DNA of 64,000 bases from Desulfurellaceae bacterium bin18 (GCA_002238415.1 MPMI01000002.1:1-64000), one strand, 5' to 3'; positions 36,844 to 45,322 are shown, counted from the first letter of the stretch. Notes: generated by a model from the sequence alone, not told the origin. A program made the numbers and translations.

Positions 36844-37224
36844 ATGGCGATCGGTGACCGGCGACGCCTGTTCGGCCAACATGGCGAGCAGCGCGCCGCG
36901 CAGTTTTTACGCAACCTCGGCTATGTGATAGTTGAGCGAAATTATCGATGCCCTCGCGGGGAAATTGATCTCGTTGCCCAAGATAAAGAAACGCTTGTCT
37001 TCGTTGAGGTCCGGACGCATCGTTCTCGGGAGTTCGGAAACCCTCTGGCCTCAGTCAATAAGCGCAAGCAGCGTCAAATCGCCATGACTGCCCTGCATTA
37101 TCTTTCGCGTTTCCAACTCCACGACCACGCTGCTCGATTTGACGTCATTGGGATTATGGGAGAAGGGGACACGGCGCAATTGACCCATGTCAAAGCGGCC
37201 TTTGAATTTCCAACTGCAAGATGA
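36844..37224 (+). CDS. YraN family (UPF0102) nuclease-fold protein
   Basis: About 126 residues with a restriction-endonuclease-like fold. The core reads AAQFLRNLGYVIVERNYRCPRGEIDLVAQDKETLVFVEVRTHRS, giving the E...D...ExK-like pattern of the fold (here E-V-R). YraN proteins are found near rnhB or ribosomal genes in many bacteria and are tentatively linked to Holliday-junction or DNA processing; the function is not established. ATG at 36844 is chosen on homology. It lies 16 bp before serS and is likely co-transcribed. Confidence 0.88.
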   Translation: MAIGDRRRLFGQHGEQRAAQFLRNLGYVIVERNYRCPRGEIDLVAQDKETLVFVEVRTHRSREFGNPLASVNKRKQRQIAMTALHYLSRFQLHDHAARFDVIGIMGEGDTAQLTHVKAAFEFPTAR

Positions 37225-37240
37225 AGAGTGAAGAAACCGT

Positions 37241-38521
37241 ATGCTTGATATTAAACTGATCCGAGACAACCCAGACGGGGTGAAAGAGCGCCTGGCAACA
37301 GTCGGCGTTCCAGGGGGTGAGGTTGACGCCCTACTCGATAGTGATCGAGCCCGGCGCACGCGTATACGCGAAGTCGAGACGCTGCGTGCTGAACGAACGA
37401 CACGTTCAAAAGAGATCCGAAAAATTTCGGACCCCACCGAACGCGATACTACCGTTCGGTCTATGCGAGCGCTCGGAGAGCGCGTGAGCCAACTGGAGAA
37501 ACAGCTCGCTCAGGAGGAAGAAGACTTCCAGCAGCGGCTCTTAGAGCTTCCCAACCTGCCTCATCCAGACGTTCCAGTTGGGAAAGACGAAGATGAAAAC
37601 GTCGTTATCCGAACGGAGGGGAAACCGCCGACTTTTGCGTTTTCTCCTCGTCCGCATTGGGAACTGGGCGAAACCCTGGGCATTATTGATTTTGAGCGTG
37701 GGGTGAAAATTTCGGGTAGCCGCTTTTACATACTCAAAGGGCTGGGCGCGCGACTTCAGCGCGCACTGATTAATTGGATGCTGGACCTGCATGTCAATGA
37801 ACACGGTTATACCGAAGTATACCCACCGGTCATGGTTAAACAGGATTGTTTGGTTGGGACCGGTAACCTCCCAAAATTCGGGGAGAATCTCTACCGGGAT
37901 ATTGAAGAAGACTTTTGGTTTATTCCCACCGCAGAAGTGCCGGTGACCAACCTCTATAGAGAGGAAGTGATCGAACCTGGACAGCTCCCGGTGTACCATG
38001 TGGCGTATACGCCCTGCTTCCGTCGCGAAAAAATGTCTGCGGGCCGCGACGTTCGCGGCATTAAACGCGGCCATCAGTTCGACAAGGTGGAAATGGTGAA
38101 ATTTGTTGAGCCGTCGCACTCGGATACGGAGCTGCTGGCTCTGGTCGACAATGCGGAGGATGTGTGCCGAAAACTCGAGATCCCGCATCGGGTCGTTCAG
38201 ATGTGTACCGGAGATCTGAGCTTTGTCGCGGCCTGTAAATATGACGTTGAAATGTGGGCGCCGGGCTGTGAAGAATGGCTCGAAGTGAGTTCATGCTCCA
38301 ACTTTCGTGATTTCCAGGCCCGTCGGGCGAAAATACGTTACCGACCCGAACCTGGTGCAAAACCCGAATTCGTGCACACCCTGAACGGCTCCGGACTGGC
38401 TCTCCCACGAGTTGTCATCGCCATTCTTGAAACCTACCAGCAAGAGGATGGGAGCGTTGTGATACCAGATGTACTCCGTCCCTATATGGGAGGACAGGAG
38501 ATAATCGATATGGCGCAATGA
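37241..38521 (+). CDS. serS: Seryl-tRNA synthetase
   Basis: 426-residue class II synthetase charging tRNA(Ser). The N-terminal long antiparallel coiled coil ([15 protein letters not shown] ... [30 protein letters not shown]) binds the tRNA long arm. The catalytic part has motif 2 [26 protein letters not shown] and motif 3 [36 protein letters not shown]. In motif 2, FRREKMSAG replaces the more common FRSEAGSAG and the helix before the Gln/His has KRG, so this is a slightly divergent but complete enzyme. SD-like AGAGTGAAG precedes the ATG. Confidence 0.96.
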   Translation: MLDIKLIRDNPDGVKERLATVGVPGGEVDALLDSDRARRTRIREVETLRAERTTRSKEIRKISDPTERDTTVRSMRALGERVSQLEKQLAQEEEDFQQRLLELPNLPHPDVPVGKDEDENVVIRTEGKPPTFAFSPRPHWELGETLGIIDFERGVKISGSRFYILKGLGARLQRALINWMLDLHVNEHGYTEVYPPVMVKQDCLVGTGNLPKFGENLYRDIEEDFWFIPTAEVPVTNLYREEVIEPGQLPVYHVAYTPCFRREKMSAGRDVRGIKRGHQFDKVEMVKFVEPSHSDTELLALVDNAEDVCRKLEIPHRVVQMCTGDLSFVAACKYDVEMWAPGCEEWLEVSSCSNFRDFQARRAKIRYRPEPGAKPEFVHTLNGSGLALPRVVIAILETYQQEDGSVVIPDVLRPYMGGQEIIDMAQ

Positions 38522-38602
38522 CCCGCTCCTCGAACAAGGAGGGGGAGTTGACGACTGAGGGGTAGCCCGTTACTAAATTGCCCAAGAAAACGGCGAAACT
38601 CT

Positions 38603-38962
38603 GTGGCAGAAGACGCGCACAAACCAGCGCCCGGTCAGGATGTCGAAAATACCATCGAGGACCTGACGAAAGAGCTGTCCCGCTTAATCAACGAAGCCGG
38701 GACGGACGGGCGTGAAGAACTGCGCGACTACGCAGTAAGCCTGCTGCAGGGCGAAACGGAAACAACACAAACGGAAGAGCCAGTGGAGGAAGACTCGGCT
38801 CAGCCTGCTTCTTCTTTTAGCCCAGTTGCTTTGAGCATTCCATTTCTCCTTATTGGTATCATTCTCTTGCCGCTCTTTGCCCCGGTAGGGTTGATGCTGC
38901 TGTTGTTGGCTGTGATCATGGGGGTAGGGGGCTGGCTGGCTCTCATGTTCAGAAGGAAATAA
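38603..38962 (+). CDS. Small membrane protein upstream of cytochrome complex genes (119 aa)
   Basis: Unrecognised protein with an acidic soluble N-terminal half (TIEDLTKELSRLINEAGTDGREELRDYAVSLLQ, a predicted amphipathic helix) and two adjoining hydrophobic helices at the C-terminus (about 75-113: SIPFLLIGIILLPLFAPVGL, then MLLLLAVIMGVGGWLALMF), ending in RRK. The start is GTG at 38603. It lies 40 bp before the Rieske gene on the same strand and is probably the first gene of the respiratory operon; a role as an assembly or accessory subunit is inference from position only. Confidence 0.65.
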   Translation: MAEDAHKPAPGQDVENTIEDLTKELSRLINEAGTDGREELRDYAVSLLQGETETTQTEEPVEEDSAQPASSFSPVALSIPFLLIGIILLPLFAPVGLMLLLLAVIMGVGGWLALMFRRK

Positions 38963-39002
38963 GAGAACAAGGTATAATCACTATCACTAAGGAGTAAGCT
39001 CC

Positions 39003-39605
39003 ATGGCAAAAAAACCAACTTCTCCTGAAGAAATCCAGGCATACGAAGAGCGTCGCCGTGTCGAGCAAAGGGCGGAGCGCGAGAAACGGCTCCGTGAACG
39101 CGCGCAAAGAGGTGGCCTGTGGTCACGGCGTGATTTTTTTGGCCGGCTCAGCTGGGGTGGTTTCGGGCTGATTTCGCTCGTGAGCCTGCTGGCCTTTGTC
39201 CGTTCCGCCTTTCCGCGGGTGCTCTTCGTTCCACCGTCAACCTTCAAGGCTGGCTTCCCAGGAGACTACCCGGTTGGCGAGGTGAGCGAGAAATACCGCT
39301 CAGACCAACGCACCTGGATCGTCCGAGAACCGCAGGGATTCTACGCGATCTTTGCCAATTGTACGCACCTAGGCTGTACTCCACGCTGGTCGTCGTCGGA
39401 GAATAAATACAAATGTCCCTGTCATGGCAGTGGGTACTACCGGACTGGATACAATTTTGAAGGTCCGGCGCCGAGACCAATGGATCGCTTTAAATTATCG
39501 TTGGCTGACGATGGGCAGCTTATAGTTGATAAGAGCACAATTTTTAAAATGCAGCCCGGCGTTGACCCCAATAAACAACATCCCGACAGCATCTTGCGCA
39601 TCTAG
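39003..39605 (+). CDS. Rieske iron-sulfur subunit of quinol:cytochrome c complex
   Basis: 200 residues. The charged cytoplasmic N-terminus ends in the twin-arginine-like signal SRRDFFGRLS (41-50), followed by a single helix anchor (FGLISLVSLLAFV). The Rieske fold holds the [2Fe-2S] cluster: box 1 CTHLGC (120-125) and box 2 CPCHGSGY (138-145), both with the expected Cys and His ligands. It oxidises quinol at the Qo site and hands electrons to a c-type cytochrome. AAGGAGTAAGCTCC sits just before the ATG. Followed by cytochrome b genes in the order seen for b6f-like and Firmicutes/deltaproteobacterial bc complexes. Confidence 0.95.
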   Translation: MAKKPTSPEEIQAYEERRRVEQRAEREKRLRERAQRGGLWSRRDFFGRLSWGGFGLISLVSLLAFVRSAFPRVLFVPPSTFKAGFPGDYPVGEVSEKYRSDQRTWIVREPQGFYAIFANCTHLGCTPRWSSSENKYKCPCHGSGYYRTGYNFEGPAPRPMDRFKLSLADDGQLIVDKSTIFKMQPGVDPNKQHPDSILRI

Positions 39606-39644
39606 CCGCCAGTGGCAGGGCGAGTGTAAAGGCAAGGAAAGAGT

Positions 39645-40418
39645 ATGAGCAGCCAATTTGACGAACTCAAACGCCAGGTTATGGAGTCGCAGGCCTGGCA
39701 GTCGATTTTCCGCCACGGCTACGAAGATACGCCGCGCAACCGCATTCTGATGGTCTCAGGCAATGTCTGGCTCCATCTGCACCCCTCGAAAGTTCGCAAA
39801 CATGCCACGCGCTTACGTTTCACCTGGTGTATGGGCGGCATCACCTTTCTGATGTATTTGGTCACCGTAGTCACCGGCGTGTATCTCATGTTTTACTACC
39901 GGCCGGTGGCGGAATATGCCTACGCCGATATTAAATATCTCGAATTCGATATGCCGTTTGGCATGTTGATGCGCAATATGCATCGCTGGGCCGCTCACGG
40001 CATGGTGATTGCCGTCTGGCTGCATATGTTTCGCGTCTTTATGACGGGTTCGTATAAACCACCGCGCGAGTTTAATTGGGTCGTTGGTGTCCTGCTCTTA
40101 GTGTTGACCTTACTCCTCTCCTTCACGGGATATCTGTTGCCGTGGGATCAGCTCGCTATCTGGGCCGTTTCGGTCGGATCGAACATGGGACGGGCAACCC
40201 CGCTGTTGGGATATGAAGGGCCTTTCAACGAGGTGCTCGGGGTGAACCCGATTTACGATGCCCGCGCCTTTCTCTTTGGCGGTGGGGAGATTGGGGCACA
40301 TACTTTACTCCGTTTCTATATTCTGCACTGTATCTTTATTCCGCTGGTGACGAGTTTATTTCTGGCGGTTCATTTTTGGCGTATCCGGCGCGACGGATTC
40401 TCAGGACCCGCCCTCTAG
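39645..40418 (+). CDS. b6-type cytochrome b (N-terminal cytochrome b subunit) with candidate haem c-linking cysteine
   Basis: 257-residue membrane protein with four core helices. It carries the bis-His haem ligands of helices B and D (MHRWAAHGMVIAVWLHMFR and GAHTLLRFYILHCIFIPLVTSLFLAVHFWRIR), plus FTGYLLPWDQ and PREFNWVVGV typical of b6/b. Cys62 in FTWCMGGITF aligns with the cysteine of plastid b6 (FYCLGGITL) that binds the extra haem c(i) covalently. The split b6 / subunit-IV arrangement and that Cys argue for a b6f-like, low-potential-quinone complex. It is 39 bp after the Rieske gene. Confidence 0.94.
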   Translation: MSSQFDELKRQVMESQAWQSIFRHGYEDTPRNRILMVSGNVWLHLHPSKVRKHATRLRFTWCMGGITFLMYLVTVVTGVYLMFYYRPVAEYAYADIKYLEFDMPFGMLMRNMHRWAAHGMVIAVWLHMFRVFMTGSYKPPREFNWVVGVLLLVLTLLLSFTGYLLPWDQLAIWAVSVGSNMGRATPLLGYEGPFNEVLGVNPIYDARAFLFGGGEIGAHTLLRFYILHCIFIPLVTSLFLAVHFWRIRRDGFSGPAL

Positions 40419-40430
40419 CAGAGGTGTATT

Positions 40431-40526
40431 ATGCGCGTGCTTGTCATTCCTATTTTAATGGGAGTCGTGTGCTGGCTGCTGTACATAGTGGCAAAACCAA
40501 AAGCGTCTTCTTCTGAAGACCGGTAA
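40431..40526 (+). CDS. 31-residue single-helix microprotein between the cytochrome b genes
   Basis: Too short for normal gene calling. ATG 40431 to TAA 40526 encodes one hydrophobic helix (VLVIPILMGVVCWLLYIVA) and a short KPKASSSEDR tail. AGAGG lies six bases before the ATG, and only 12 and 15 bp separate it from its neighbours. The size and design match the single-helix small subunits (PetG/L/M/N-like) of b6f complexes, although no sequence homology can be claimed from this length. Probably a real, co-translated subunit. Confidence 0.65.
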   Translation: MRVLVIPILMGVVCWLLYIVAKPKASSSEDR

Positions 40527-40541
40527 GAAAAGGGAGCTGTT

Positions 40542-41339
40542 ATGGCGGAAATGGGCTCAGCTGCCACGCGGGTCGAAGTCACGCTCAAAAAAGCGGGCGG
40601 CCCCGGAGACGATAAGGTCCATACCTGGCCGAATCTGGTTCGAGCGGAATTCCTGTGCACTCTGTTTACGATTATCTTCCTGCTCTTATGGTCGCTGCTG
40701 GTCGACGCGCCGCTTGAAGAGCCAGCCGACCCTGGGCGTACGCCCAACCCGTCCAAAGCGCCCTGGTATTTCCTGGGACTACAAGAAATACTGGTCTTCT
40801 TCGACCCCTGGCACGCCGGAGTGGTGGCGCCGACCTTTATTATTATGGGGCTGATGGTTATTCCCTTTATTGATATTAATCCCAAGGGAAACGGCTATTA
40901 CACCTTTAAGGAACGGAAGTACGAAATCCTGACCTTTATCTTTGGCTTCCACGTGCTGTGGATTTCGACCATTGTTATTGGCACTTTTGTCAGAGGACCG
41001 GGTTGGAACTGGTTCTGGCCCTGGGAGGTGTGGGATGCGCACTTGGTTGAAGCCTTGACCAACCAGGATCTGCCGTATCTTGTCGGCATCCGGGACTACT
41101 GGACCGCGGCCGCCTTTGGCCTGTCACTCATCATTGGTTTCTTTGTGGTCGGAACCGCGGCCATGTATTGGTGGGTAGTGTGGCTCAAGGGCCGTGAATT
41201 CATGCAGCGCTGGGGCGCGGCCCGCTTTTTCTTAACGTCCTTTCTTACGCTAAATATGATTGCCGTAGTGATTAAGATGCTGCTGCGCCACATACTGAAT
41301 GTAAAATATATTTTAGTGACGCCGTGGATTAATGTTTGA
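40542..41339 (+). CDS. Cytochrome b C-terminal / subunit IV-like protein
   Basis: 265 residues with about five to six membrane helices. The Qo-site region reads DPGRTPNPSKAPWYFLGLQEILVFFDPWHAGV: the PEWY motif of b6f/bc1 is replaced by APWY, with the Glu displaced into LQE, a pattern associated with low-potential quinones such as menaquinone (inference). The remaining helices (IFGFHVLWISTIVIGTFV, AAFGLSLIIGFFVVGTAAMYWW) go beyond the three of plastid subunit IV. GGGAGC precedes the ATG. The TGA stop touches hairpin repeat R4. Confidence 0.9.
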   Translation: MAEMGSAATRVEVTLKKAGGPGDDKVHTWPNLVRAEFLCTLFTIIFLLLWSLLVDAPLEEPADPGRTPNPSKAPWYFLGLQEILVFFDPWHAGVVAPTFIIMGLMVIPFIDINPKGNGYYTFKERKYEILTFIFGFHVLWISTIVIGTFVRGPGWNWFWPWEVWDAHLVEALTNQDLPYLVGIRDYWTAAAFGLSLIIGFFVVGTAAMYWWVVWLKGREFMQRWGAARFFLTSFLTLNMIAVVIKMLLRHILNVKYILVTPWINV

Positions 41340-41392
41340 AAAGAGTAAACGTATCCAGCATCTAGTATCTATGGAGGACACATTTACTCTTT
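41340..41392 (+). repeat. Hairpin repeat copy R4, filling the gap inside the cytochrome operon
   Basis: Arms AAAGAGTAAACGTATCC (41340-41356) and GGACACATTTACTCTTT (41376-41392). It begins right after the cytochrome b stop (41337-41339) and ends right before the ATG of the next small gene (41393), occupying the whole intergenic space. The only SD-like sequence for that gene, GGAGGA at 41373-41378, lies in the element next to the stem. Confidence 0.9.
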
Positions 41393-41569
41393 ATGATGTT
41401 CTATCTGGCAAAAATTCTTCAGGCACTTGGGATTGCAGATGTTGGCTACGCGCTCTTCGTTGGTCTGACTGAAGAAAAGAGTATGGGTAAGGAATTATGG
41501 CTGCTTGGGATTGGGGTAGTGGTATTCTACCTCGGTCGCTTTCTTGAGACGCGAGCAACCGGCTCATAA
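41393..41569 (+). CDS. 58-residue two-helix membrane protein in cytochrome operon
   Basis: ATG ATG at 41393-41398 to TAA at 41567-41569. Two hydrophobic helices (MFYLAKILQALGIADVGYALFVGL and LWLLGIGVVVFYLGRFL) are joined by TEEKSMGKE. No close ribosome binding site, since the gene follows repeat R4 directly. It lies 9 bp before the multihaem cytochrome gene and is presumably an accessory subunit of the complex. Not recognised as a named family. Confidence 0.65.
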   Translation: MMFYLAKILQALGIADVGYALFVGLTEEKSMGKELWLLGIGVVVFYLGRFLETRATGS

Positions 41570-41578
41570 TGGATTGTT

Positions 41579-44368
41579 ATGGCACGTAGAGAAGTTGACG
41601 ACGAAAAGAGATCGTATAGTGGAGTATTTCTCTTCGCAGTGGGGCTGCTGCTGATCGGGTCGGTCTGGTCGGTCTGGGACGATGCGGTGTCGCGTCGGCC
41701 CTGGAAGAAATATCAGGCTGAATTCTCGATGCTTGCCTACAACCAAACGCTGGCGGAGATTCAGGCCGAAGAAGAGCGTCTTGCCGCCGAGCCGGCTTAC
41801 CAGGAGGTCTTGGCTTCCTTAGAGTCGGCCCAGACCGATATTGGGGGCGGGGAAGGGGGGCAGCGTCTCGCCACGCTGCAAACCGAACTGGCGGCCGCCG
41901 AAATGCGGACGAGTGACGCGGAGAATGCCTTACGTATCGTCCGGAGCGAAATTGAGGCTGCTTGGTACGAATACGACCACGCCATTCAGTTGGAACACTC
42001 GACAAAAGACGAGAAAGCCCATCTTGATGCGCTCCAGGCCGAGGCGGCCGAGCGTGAGAAAGTCTTTCTGGCCGAGCAATCCGAGCGTGACCGGATTGAA
42101 AACGAAATCAATGAGATCAACGCGCGTGTTCTCGAAGCTCAGGAAATGTTGCGCACAATGAACCAGCAAAAGGATTTCCTGGAACAGCGCATCGGCAATT
42201 ATGTGATACGGCCGGTACCGGGGCTCGTCCTGCCTGCGATTCCAGCCATTACGCAGGTGGTCGTGCCGGAATTCGACCGGAGCAATTTTGATACGCCCCT
42301 GGCGCGTGTTGACCGCTGCCAGTCCTGCCATGTCGGTATCGACAAGCGTGGCTTTGAAGATCAGCCGAACCCGCACAAAACGCATCCGCAGTATGACGTC
42401 TTGATGACGAACCATCCACCGGAATCGTTCGGCTGTACCTCATGTCATAATGGCCAGGGGGTCGCCACCAGCAGCGTGGATATTGCCCACGGCTACGTGC
42501 AATTCTGGGAGCATCCGCTGCTGCTCGGTCCCAAAATGGAAGCTAACTGCCTGAGCTGTCACACCGATATGCAGACGGTGGCCACGCAGAATACCACAGT
42601 TGGTCAGCATATCGCTCGCGGTGAAAAGCTCTTTATGCAGCTCGGCTGTACCGGCTGTCATTTGGTTGAAGGGTATGGCGAGACCAAGAAAATAGGTCCC
42701 TACCTGCGGCGGGTCGCCGTCAAGTCCGACCCGGCCTGGATGGTTGAATGGGTCACCAACCCACACGAGTTTCGCCCGCATACCCGGATGCCGCACTTTT
42801 TCTTTACCGAGGACCAAGGTCGAGCAGTGACGGCCTATCTGATGAAGGCCAGCATGGAAGAAGGTCAGGCGTGGCTGGAATCTCACGCTGAGCCGGAAGG
42901 TATTGATCCGAATAACGCGGAACTCGTCCAAACAGGCGAGCGCCTCGTCAATTCCCTCGGCTGCCGGGCCTGCCACGGATTCAACGAGGAACAGACCGCC
43001 ACCATGGTCGGGCAGAACAAAAGTCATGCGCCGAATCTGGCCCGTGTTGCAGAGAAGACGAATGCGCGCTGGTTATACCACTGGATCAAAAATCCGCGTG
43101 ATTACTCACCAGATACGGCCATGCCGGACCTGCGTCTGAGTGACGAGGAGGCGCAGGCCATCGTGTCCTATCTTTTGACCCTCAAGACGGACATTGAACG
43201 GCCGGACATTCGAGCCGAGTTGGAGGACCCGGACTTGGTGCTCGAAGGGGAGGGCTTGGTCCGACAATATGGCTGCCACGGCTGCCACGACATCCCCGGC
43301 ATGGAAAAAGAGGCGCGGATTGGGGTGGAGCTGACCTCATTTGGGGAGAAGAGCCTGGAAGAACTCTTCTTTGGGAACCGGACCGATGTCCCGCATACCT
43401 GGGAAGATTGGACGTATGAGAAGGTCAATGCCCCGCGGGGCTACGCCACGGAGCGGATTGAGCAGCTCATGCCGTCGTTCAATCTCTCGGACGAGGATAT
43501 TCTCTCTGTCCGCGTCTTTTTGAAGAGTCAGACCGGCCATCATGTGCCTGAGAAATTCACCGCGCACGGTGACTGGACCGACGCCATTGTCAAAGGACAG
43601 CGGCTGGTCCAGTACTACAATTGTACCGGTTGTCATGTCATCGAAGGTGGCGGCGGAGATGTGCGCGCGCTCTATTTGGATAATCCATCCTTTGCCCCGC
43701 CCATTCTGACGGGCCAGGGGAAAAAGGTGCAGCCTGAGTGGTTCTACGGCTTTCTCCAACAGCCGATTCCCATCCGTCCCTGGCTTGATCTGCGGATGCC
43801 GACCTTTCATTTTGCTAATGACGAGGCCAGTGGTATCGTGGATTATTTTAACGCTTTGAGTAAGCTGGAGATTCCGTACACCTATTTTGACCTCGCCCGT
43901 ACCTCGCCAGAAATGGTTCATGCGGGCGAGGTGCTCATGTCAGAGGACTATTTTGCGTGTTTCTCCTGCCATCAGCAGGGCGACCGCAAGCCGGAGGGCC
44001 CGCCAGCCGGCTGGGCACCGGACTTGGCCCTGGCAAAAGAACGCCTGAATCCAGAGTGGATTGTCGAGTGGATTCAAGATCCCCAGGCTCTCATGCCAGG
44101 GACGAATATGCCGGCCTTTTACCCAGGTGGCCCAGATGACATCTTTGCGGGTGACGAGGACAAACAAATGGTTGCCATGCGTGACTATATTATGCTGCTC
44201 GGCATCGACGATCCGTTTGCCAGTATGAATGGGAATGGGGCGAGTGGAACGGCGGCGGCGACAGTTCAGGAAGCGGATGATACAGCAACGCTGGTGGAGG
44301 AGTCGGCCCAACCTGCTGACGAAGCAAGAGAGGCCGAACATACTGAAGCGACCGAAACAAATATGTAG
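41579..44368 (+). CDS. Octahaem cytochrome c with N-terminal anchor and coiled coil
   Basis: 929 residues. A membrane helix (about 16-36, VFLFAVGLLLIGSVWSVW) is followed by some 150 residues of charged coiled coil (TLAEIQAEEERLAAE ... RDRIENEINEINARVLEAQEML). After that come eight CxxCH haem sites: CQSCH, CTSCH, CLSCH, CTGCH, CRACH, CHGCH, CTGCH and CFSCH, the last five in repeated monohaem-like domains (for example MPDLRLSDEEAQAIVSYL). The tail is acidic and Ala/Glu-rich. It likely faces the periplasm and takes electrons from the Rieske protein, replacing cytochrome c1/f. ATG at 41579 has no clear SD. It could be a fused wire between the complex and downstream oxidases or extracellular acceptors (inference). 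Confidence 0.9.
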   Translation: MARREVDDEKRSYSGVFLFAVGLLLIGSVWSVWDDAVSRRPWKKYQAEFSMLAYNQTLAEIQAEEERLAAEPAYQEVLASLESAQTDIGGGEGGQRLATLQTELAAAEMRTSDAENALRIVRSEIEAAWYEYDHAIQLEHSTKDEKAHLDALQAEAAEREKVFLAEQSERDRIENEINEINARVLEAQEMLRTMNQQKDFLEQRIGNYVIRPVPGLVLPAIPAITQVVVPEFDRSNFDTPLARVDRCQSCHVGIDKRGFEDQPNPHKTHPQYDVLMTNHPPESFGCTSCHNGQGVATSSVDIAHGYVQFWEHPLLLGPKMEANCLSCHTDMQTVATQNTTVGQHIARGEKLFMQLGCTGCHLVEGYGETKKIGPYLRRVAVKSDPAWMVEWVTNPHEFRPHTRMPHFFFTEDQGRAVTAYLMKASMEEGQAWLESHAEPEGIDPNNAELVQTGERLVNSLGCRACHGFNEEQTATMVGQNKSHAPNLARVAEKTNARWLYHWIKNPRDYSPDTAMPDLRLSDEEAQAIVSYLLTLKTDIERPDIRAELEDPDLVLEGEGLVRQYGCHGCHDIPGMEKEARIGVELTSFGEKSLEELFFGNRTDVPHTWEDWTYEKVNAPRGYATERIEQLMPSFNLSDEDILSVRVFLKSQTGHHVPEKFTAHGDWTDAIVKGQRLVQYYNCTGCHVIEGGGGDVRALYLDNPSFAPPILTGQGKKVQPEWFYGFLQQPIPIRPWLDLRMPTFHFANDEASGIVDYFNALSKLEIPYTYFDLARTSPEMVHAGEVLMSEDYFACFSCHQQGDRKPEGPPAGWAPDLALAKERLNPEWIVEWIQDPQALMPGTNMPAFYPGGPDDIFAGDEDKQMVAMRDYIMLLGIDDPFASMNGNGASGTAAATVQEADDTATLVEESAQPADEAREAEHTEATETNM

Positions 44369-44378
44369 AGGAGGAAGC

Positions 44379-45101
44379 ATGCGTAGTATGAATATCAAAA
44401 CGGTTATTTCCCTGGTCGTAGGAGCAAGTCTGTCTCTCGCTTCTGTGGCCCTTGGATACGACGCTGGCGCGGTCAGTAACGGCGGGAGCATTAGCGGCAG
44501 CATTACGTTTGCTGGTGATGCGCCTGAAGCCGCACCCATCGAGGTAACCAAAGACACAAAAGTATGCGCGCAAACGCAGAAGTATGATGAGAGTCTCGTG
44601 GTTGGCGGGAACAAGGGCATAAAAAATGCCGTGGTCTCGATCTCGAATATTTCCAGCGGGAAAGATTTTGGTGATGCAATGGCTTTAGACCAAAAAGAAT
44701 GTGTCTACACGCCGCATATCGTTTTCACGCCGGCCGGGTCGGAACTCGAGATTCTCAATAACGATGGTATCCTGCACAACATTCATACCTATAGCGAAGC
44801 GAATCCGGCTTTTAATCAGGCCCAGCCCAAATTTAAGAAAAAGCTGAAAAAGAAGTTTGAGAAGCCCGAGGTCGTTCGGGTCGAGTGTGACGCTCATGGC
44901 TGGATGAAGGGTTGGATCGTTGTCATGGATCACCCTTATTACGCGGTGACTGACGGGGAGGGGAAGTTTAGCCTGAGCGATGTGCCAGCTGGTGAATACG
45001 AAGTGAAGATCTGGCATGAGACCTTGGGTGAAACCATGCAGAAGGTTACGGTGGAAGCCGGTAGTGATGCGAGTCTTGCGGTAGAGCTATCGCAGTCCTG
45101 A
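44379..45101 (+). CDS. Exported cupredoxin with carboxypeptidase-regulatory-like domain
   Basis: 240 residues. Signal peptide (about 1-26, TVISLVVGASLSLASVALG|YDAG), a beta-rich domain containing a type-1 copper site pattern (His in GILHNIHTY, then VECDAHGWM with Cys, His and Met), and a C-terminal CarboxypepD_reg-like repeat (TDGEGKFSLSDVPAGEYEVKIWHETLGE). A lysine-rich KKKLKKKFEKPE loop precedes the copper Cys. GAGGAGG precedes the ATG at 44379; the frame upstream is spurious. As last gene of the cytochrome cluster it is a good candidate for the soluble electron carrier of the complex (inference). Confidence 0.88.
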   Translation: MRSMNIKTVISLVVGASLSLASVALGYDAGAVSNGGSISGSITFAGDAPEAAPIEVTKDTKVCAQTQKYDESLVVGGNKGIKNAVVSISNISSGKDFGDAMALDQKECVYTPHIVFTPAGSELEILNNDGILHNIHTYSEANPAFNQAQPKFKKKLKKKFEKPEVVRVECDAHGWMKGWIVVMDHPYYAVTDGEGKFSLSDVPAGEYEVKIWHETLGETMQKVTVEAGSDASLAVELSQS

Positions 45102-45120
45102 GCGAGTCGAATTCCAGAGT

Positions 45121-45152
45121 AAAAAAGGAGCCCCAATTGGGGCTCCTTTTTT
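45121..45152 (+). terminator. Strong intrinsic terminator of cytochrome operon
   Basis: A 32-nt perfect palindrome: AAAAAAGGAGCCCC, central AATT, then GGGGCTCCTTTTTT. The GC stem is followed by six T's, 19 nt past the cupredoxin stop. It could also work on the opposite strand. Confidence 0.95.
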
Positions 45153-45203
45153 ATGTTTAGAATGTTGTGATTATCTATATGAGTGCCACAAGAAGAATAT
45201 ATT

Positions 45204-45322
45204 GACTATAGTCTAAATCGTATATTCCAAGATTTACGGGACAAGCGAATCCTTATTTCTTGACCAATAGAGAGGTAAGCACTAGCGACTTTGTCGTGGA
45301 ATTAATATTTTTGACTATAGTC
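45204..45322. repeat. Second locus of the GACTATAGTC motif, in a 670-bp gene-free stretch
   Basis: The stretch 45153-45822 has no convincing gene; a 76-codon frame at 45412-45642 has no ribosome binding site or recognisable sequence. GACTATAGTC occurs at 45204-45213, followed by ATATTCCAAGATTT as at 1729-1764, and again at 45313-45322. The ends of the stretch are AT-rich, with several TATATATTAT-like runs near 45770-45820. It reads as a decayed region or the site of a lost mobile element. Confidence 0.55.

Noticed and set aside
41579-44368. Octahaem protein as a nitrite or hydroxylamine reductase
   Set aside because: All eight haem sites are simple CxxCH in separate monohaem-like domains, with no Lys-ligated CxxCK or multihaem reductase fold visible.
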